Of a DNA stretch of 64,000 nucleotides, positions 63,004-64,000 are shown piece by piece. This stretch comes from Bin22 sp965207275 (GTDB taxonomy: Bacteria > Chloroflexota > Dehalococcoidia > Lucifugimonadales > UBA3495). Location of the stretch: positions 310,001 through 374,000 of the forward strand of contig CBDBMH010000001.1 in assembly GCA_965207275.1 (NCBI GenBank). Reading direction: 5' to 3'. The notes beneath the pieces were generated by a model, which was not told where the DNA came from, searched no databases, and saw nothing but the letters and a program-made list of their open reading frames with translations. Position 1 is the stretch's first letter, and every line of letters starts with the position of its first letter. A program made the translations under genes and the position numbers.

Positions 63004-63118
63004 CATGTCGCCCTGAGCATGCCGAAGGGCCTAAAATCCTACCCACCGGTCTGGCCTCAGGTCCGAAAGCACGTTTGTAAGATGGATTCTAGACTCTTCG
63101 GCTTCTTTCAGAGTGACA
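63004..63118. repeat. Family B repeat, head-to-head inverted pair
   Basis: Left unit ATGTCGCCCTGAGCATGCCG then AAGGGCCTAAA. Right unit, inverted, TCTAGACTCTTCGGCTTCTT then TCAGAGTGACA. The spacer is about 50 bases. Confidence 0.6.
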
Positions 63119-63319
63119 GTTTGTTAAAACGCCATCGCCCGGGTGACACCTGCCTCTTGATGCCCTGGCTAACCCTTCCCTACCATAATCCCATGGCCCA
63201 TTCACGACCTGGCCCTGCCAATCTCCGATCATCCCTTTCCCTGAAGGGGCGGATTCCGCCTCAGGCGGACCCCTGGCGGGGGAGGCTGGAGGAGAGGACG
63301 TCTCCCTGGCTCCAGGCTG

Positions 63320-63460
63320 GAAAGTGGCCCAAAATGGCCCGGGATGGCCCACCCGGTCTACCCTTTTCCTATCTGGAAAGCGGCCCATTTTCGGGCCACC
63401 GGGGCGCCATCCGACCCACTTTCCAGATACGAAACGGCCCAAAATGGCCCAAAATGGCGC
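63320..63460. repeat. Cluster of GGCCCAAAATGGCCC repeats and a hairpin
   Basis: GGCCCAAAATGGCCC occurs at 63326, 63436 and, with one change, 63446, and its inverted relative CGGCCCATTTTCGGGCC at 63381. TATCTGGAAAG (63370-63380) pairs perfectly with CTTTCCAGATA (63419-63429). Nothing in the neighbouring genes explains this structure. Confidence 0.7.
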
Positions 63461-63856
63461 GGAAATCAAAAAAATTGCATTATCTGAAGACCTTAAGGCC
63501 GGCGAATCCCCTGCCTTTGGATGAAAGGGAGGATACCCCGTCGTTCCCGCGCCGGGAGACCATGGCATAACCGTCACTCCGGCGGAAGCCGGAATCCGGA
63601 AGGACTTGGGGCTGGTACTGACGCAGGGCAGATTGAACCGGCAATCTGTCTGGGTCCCAGGTTACGCAAAGTTCCCGCGCCGGTAGAATATCCGCCTCTG
63701 GCGGGCGGGAACTCGAACCGGGAGAAAGGGCGCTTTTCCCTTGTACGACAGCTGAACGCCTCTTGTCGGAATCAAGGTGCGATTGCCCTGGCTGCCGGTC
63801 TGGCTTCCATTGCTGTCGCCCGTCCCAGAGTAGTCACCGGGGCAAGCGGAACGGCG

Positions 63857-63862
63857 TATAAT
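63857..63862 (+). promoter_or_regulatory. -10 box for the aminotransferase gene
   Basis: A perfect TATAAT 28 bases ahead of the GTG. No strong -35 is seen 17 bases upstream. Confidence 0.4.
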
Positions 63863-63889
63863 GGCAGCCAAAACCCAGGGGGTGCCGCC

Positions 63890-64000
63890 GTGGATGTTCA
63901 AAGACTTCGAGAAGAGATTCCGGTCCTGGGTAACGTGACCTATCTCAACACCGGCTGGTCCGGGCCTCCGCCCCGCCGGGTGGCCCAGGCCCTGAAGGAC
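63890..64000 (+). CDS. Class V aminotransferase (N-terminus only)
   Basis: Only the first 37 codons are in view. They read MDVQRLREEIPVLGNVTYLN followed by TGWSGPPPRRVAQALKD, the typical opening of PLP-dependent class V aminotransferases/cysteine desulfurase-like enzymes (LREEIPVL...YLNTGW.GP). The GTG start has AGGGGG about 7 bases ahead. The rest lies past the window's right edge. Confidence 0.75.
   Translation, partial: MDVQRLREEIPVLGNVTYLNTGWSGPPPRRVAQALKD

Larger units (their letters stand above)
62798..63889. other. Long repeat-rich non-coding region
   Basis: About 1.1 kb without a supported gene. It holds a family B inverted pair (63004-63118), a cluster of GGCCCAAAATGGCCC repeats (63320-63460), a GGCGGAAGCCGGAATCCGG copy near 63575 and tRNA-like GGTTC elements near 63620-63790 that do not fold into a full tRNA. 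The promoter of the last gene lies at its right end. Confidence 0.5.

Noticed and set aside
63610..63790. tRNA-like fragments with GGTTCAA and GGTTCGA cores on the reverse strand
   Set aside because: Neither has a T-stem, anticodon arm and acceptor stem that pair, so no full cloverleaf forms. At most they are decayed tRNA remnants.

Overview
This is a GC-rich, gene-dense chromosomal window with no rRNA, no confident tRNA, no phage and no CRISPR. The gene content fits a Chloroflexota bacterium, most likely Dehalococcoidia or SAR202-like. It carries rsmH-ftsA-ftsZ without any mur, ftsI, ftsW or ftsQ gene, an nrdR plus class II (B12-dependent) ribonucleotide reductase locus, and a dense set of solitary oxidative and flavin or Rieske catabolic genes. 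The taxonomic call is inference from content, not from a marker gene.

Left part (1-13963): the 3'-truncated end of an amino-acid-type substrate-binding lipoprotein gene; a complete 1890-bp IS1380-family element with a 4-bp target duplication; a small-ORF region; an MFS transporter; an IS30-family element; an Asp-box beta-propeller; a Fur/Zur regulator divergent from a zinc-type ABC transporter (ATPase and permease, no binding protein); a large PLD-nuclease/P-loop ATPase fusion, the best candidate for an undescribed system here; and a Rieske oxygenase.

Middle (14885-35809): SDR and RmlD-like reductases, a PEP-mutase/isocitrate-lyase relative that has lost the usual Cys, a PhnZ-like HD protein, a small cupin operon and a GMC oxidoreductase. 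Then comes the housekeeping block: rsmH, ftsA, ftsZ, nrdR, two small unknown genes and nrdJ. It is followed by an SRPBCC protein, a MazF/PemK toxin-antitoxin pair and pdxA.

Right part (35899-64000): an SDR; a broken LLM flavin oxidoreductase beside an NMT1-like binding protein; a sterol-reductase-like membrane enzyme; a DAO-type flavoenzyme; a Gfo/Idh gene destroyed by the second, inverted IS1380 copy; HAD phosphatase, alpha/beta hydrolase, acyl-CoA synthetase, DUF3500, flavin monooxygenase and DUF255 proteins; a Rieske-helical fusion; a copper amine oxidase; an EEP nuclease/phosphatase; an HPP membrane protein; an alkyl-DHAP-synthase-like enzyme; a GatC-like/amidase pair; and the start of a class V aminotransferase.

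Intergenic DNA is rich in two dispersed repeat families. One is a short hairpin (ACCGGCTTTCGCCGGT core). The other (TGTCAYNCTGAGC...) nearly always occurs as head-to-head inverted pairs. Apart from the division/NrdR block and a few two-gene pairs, most genes look singly transcribed, often with a recognisable hairpin terminator or sigma-70-like promoter.
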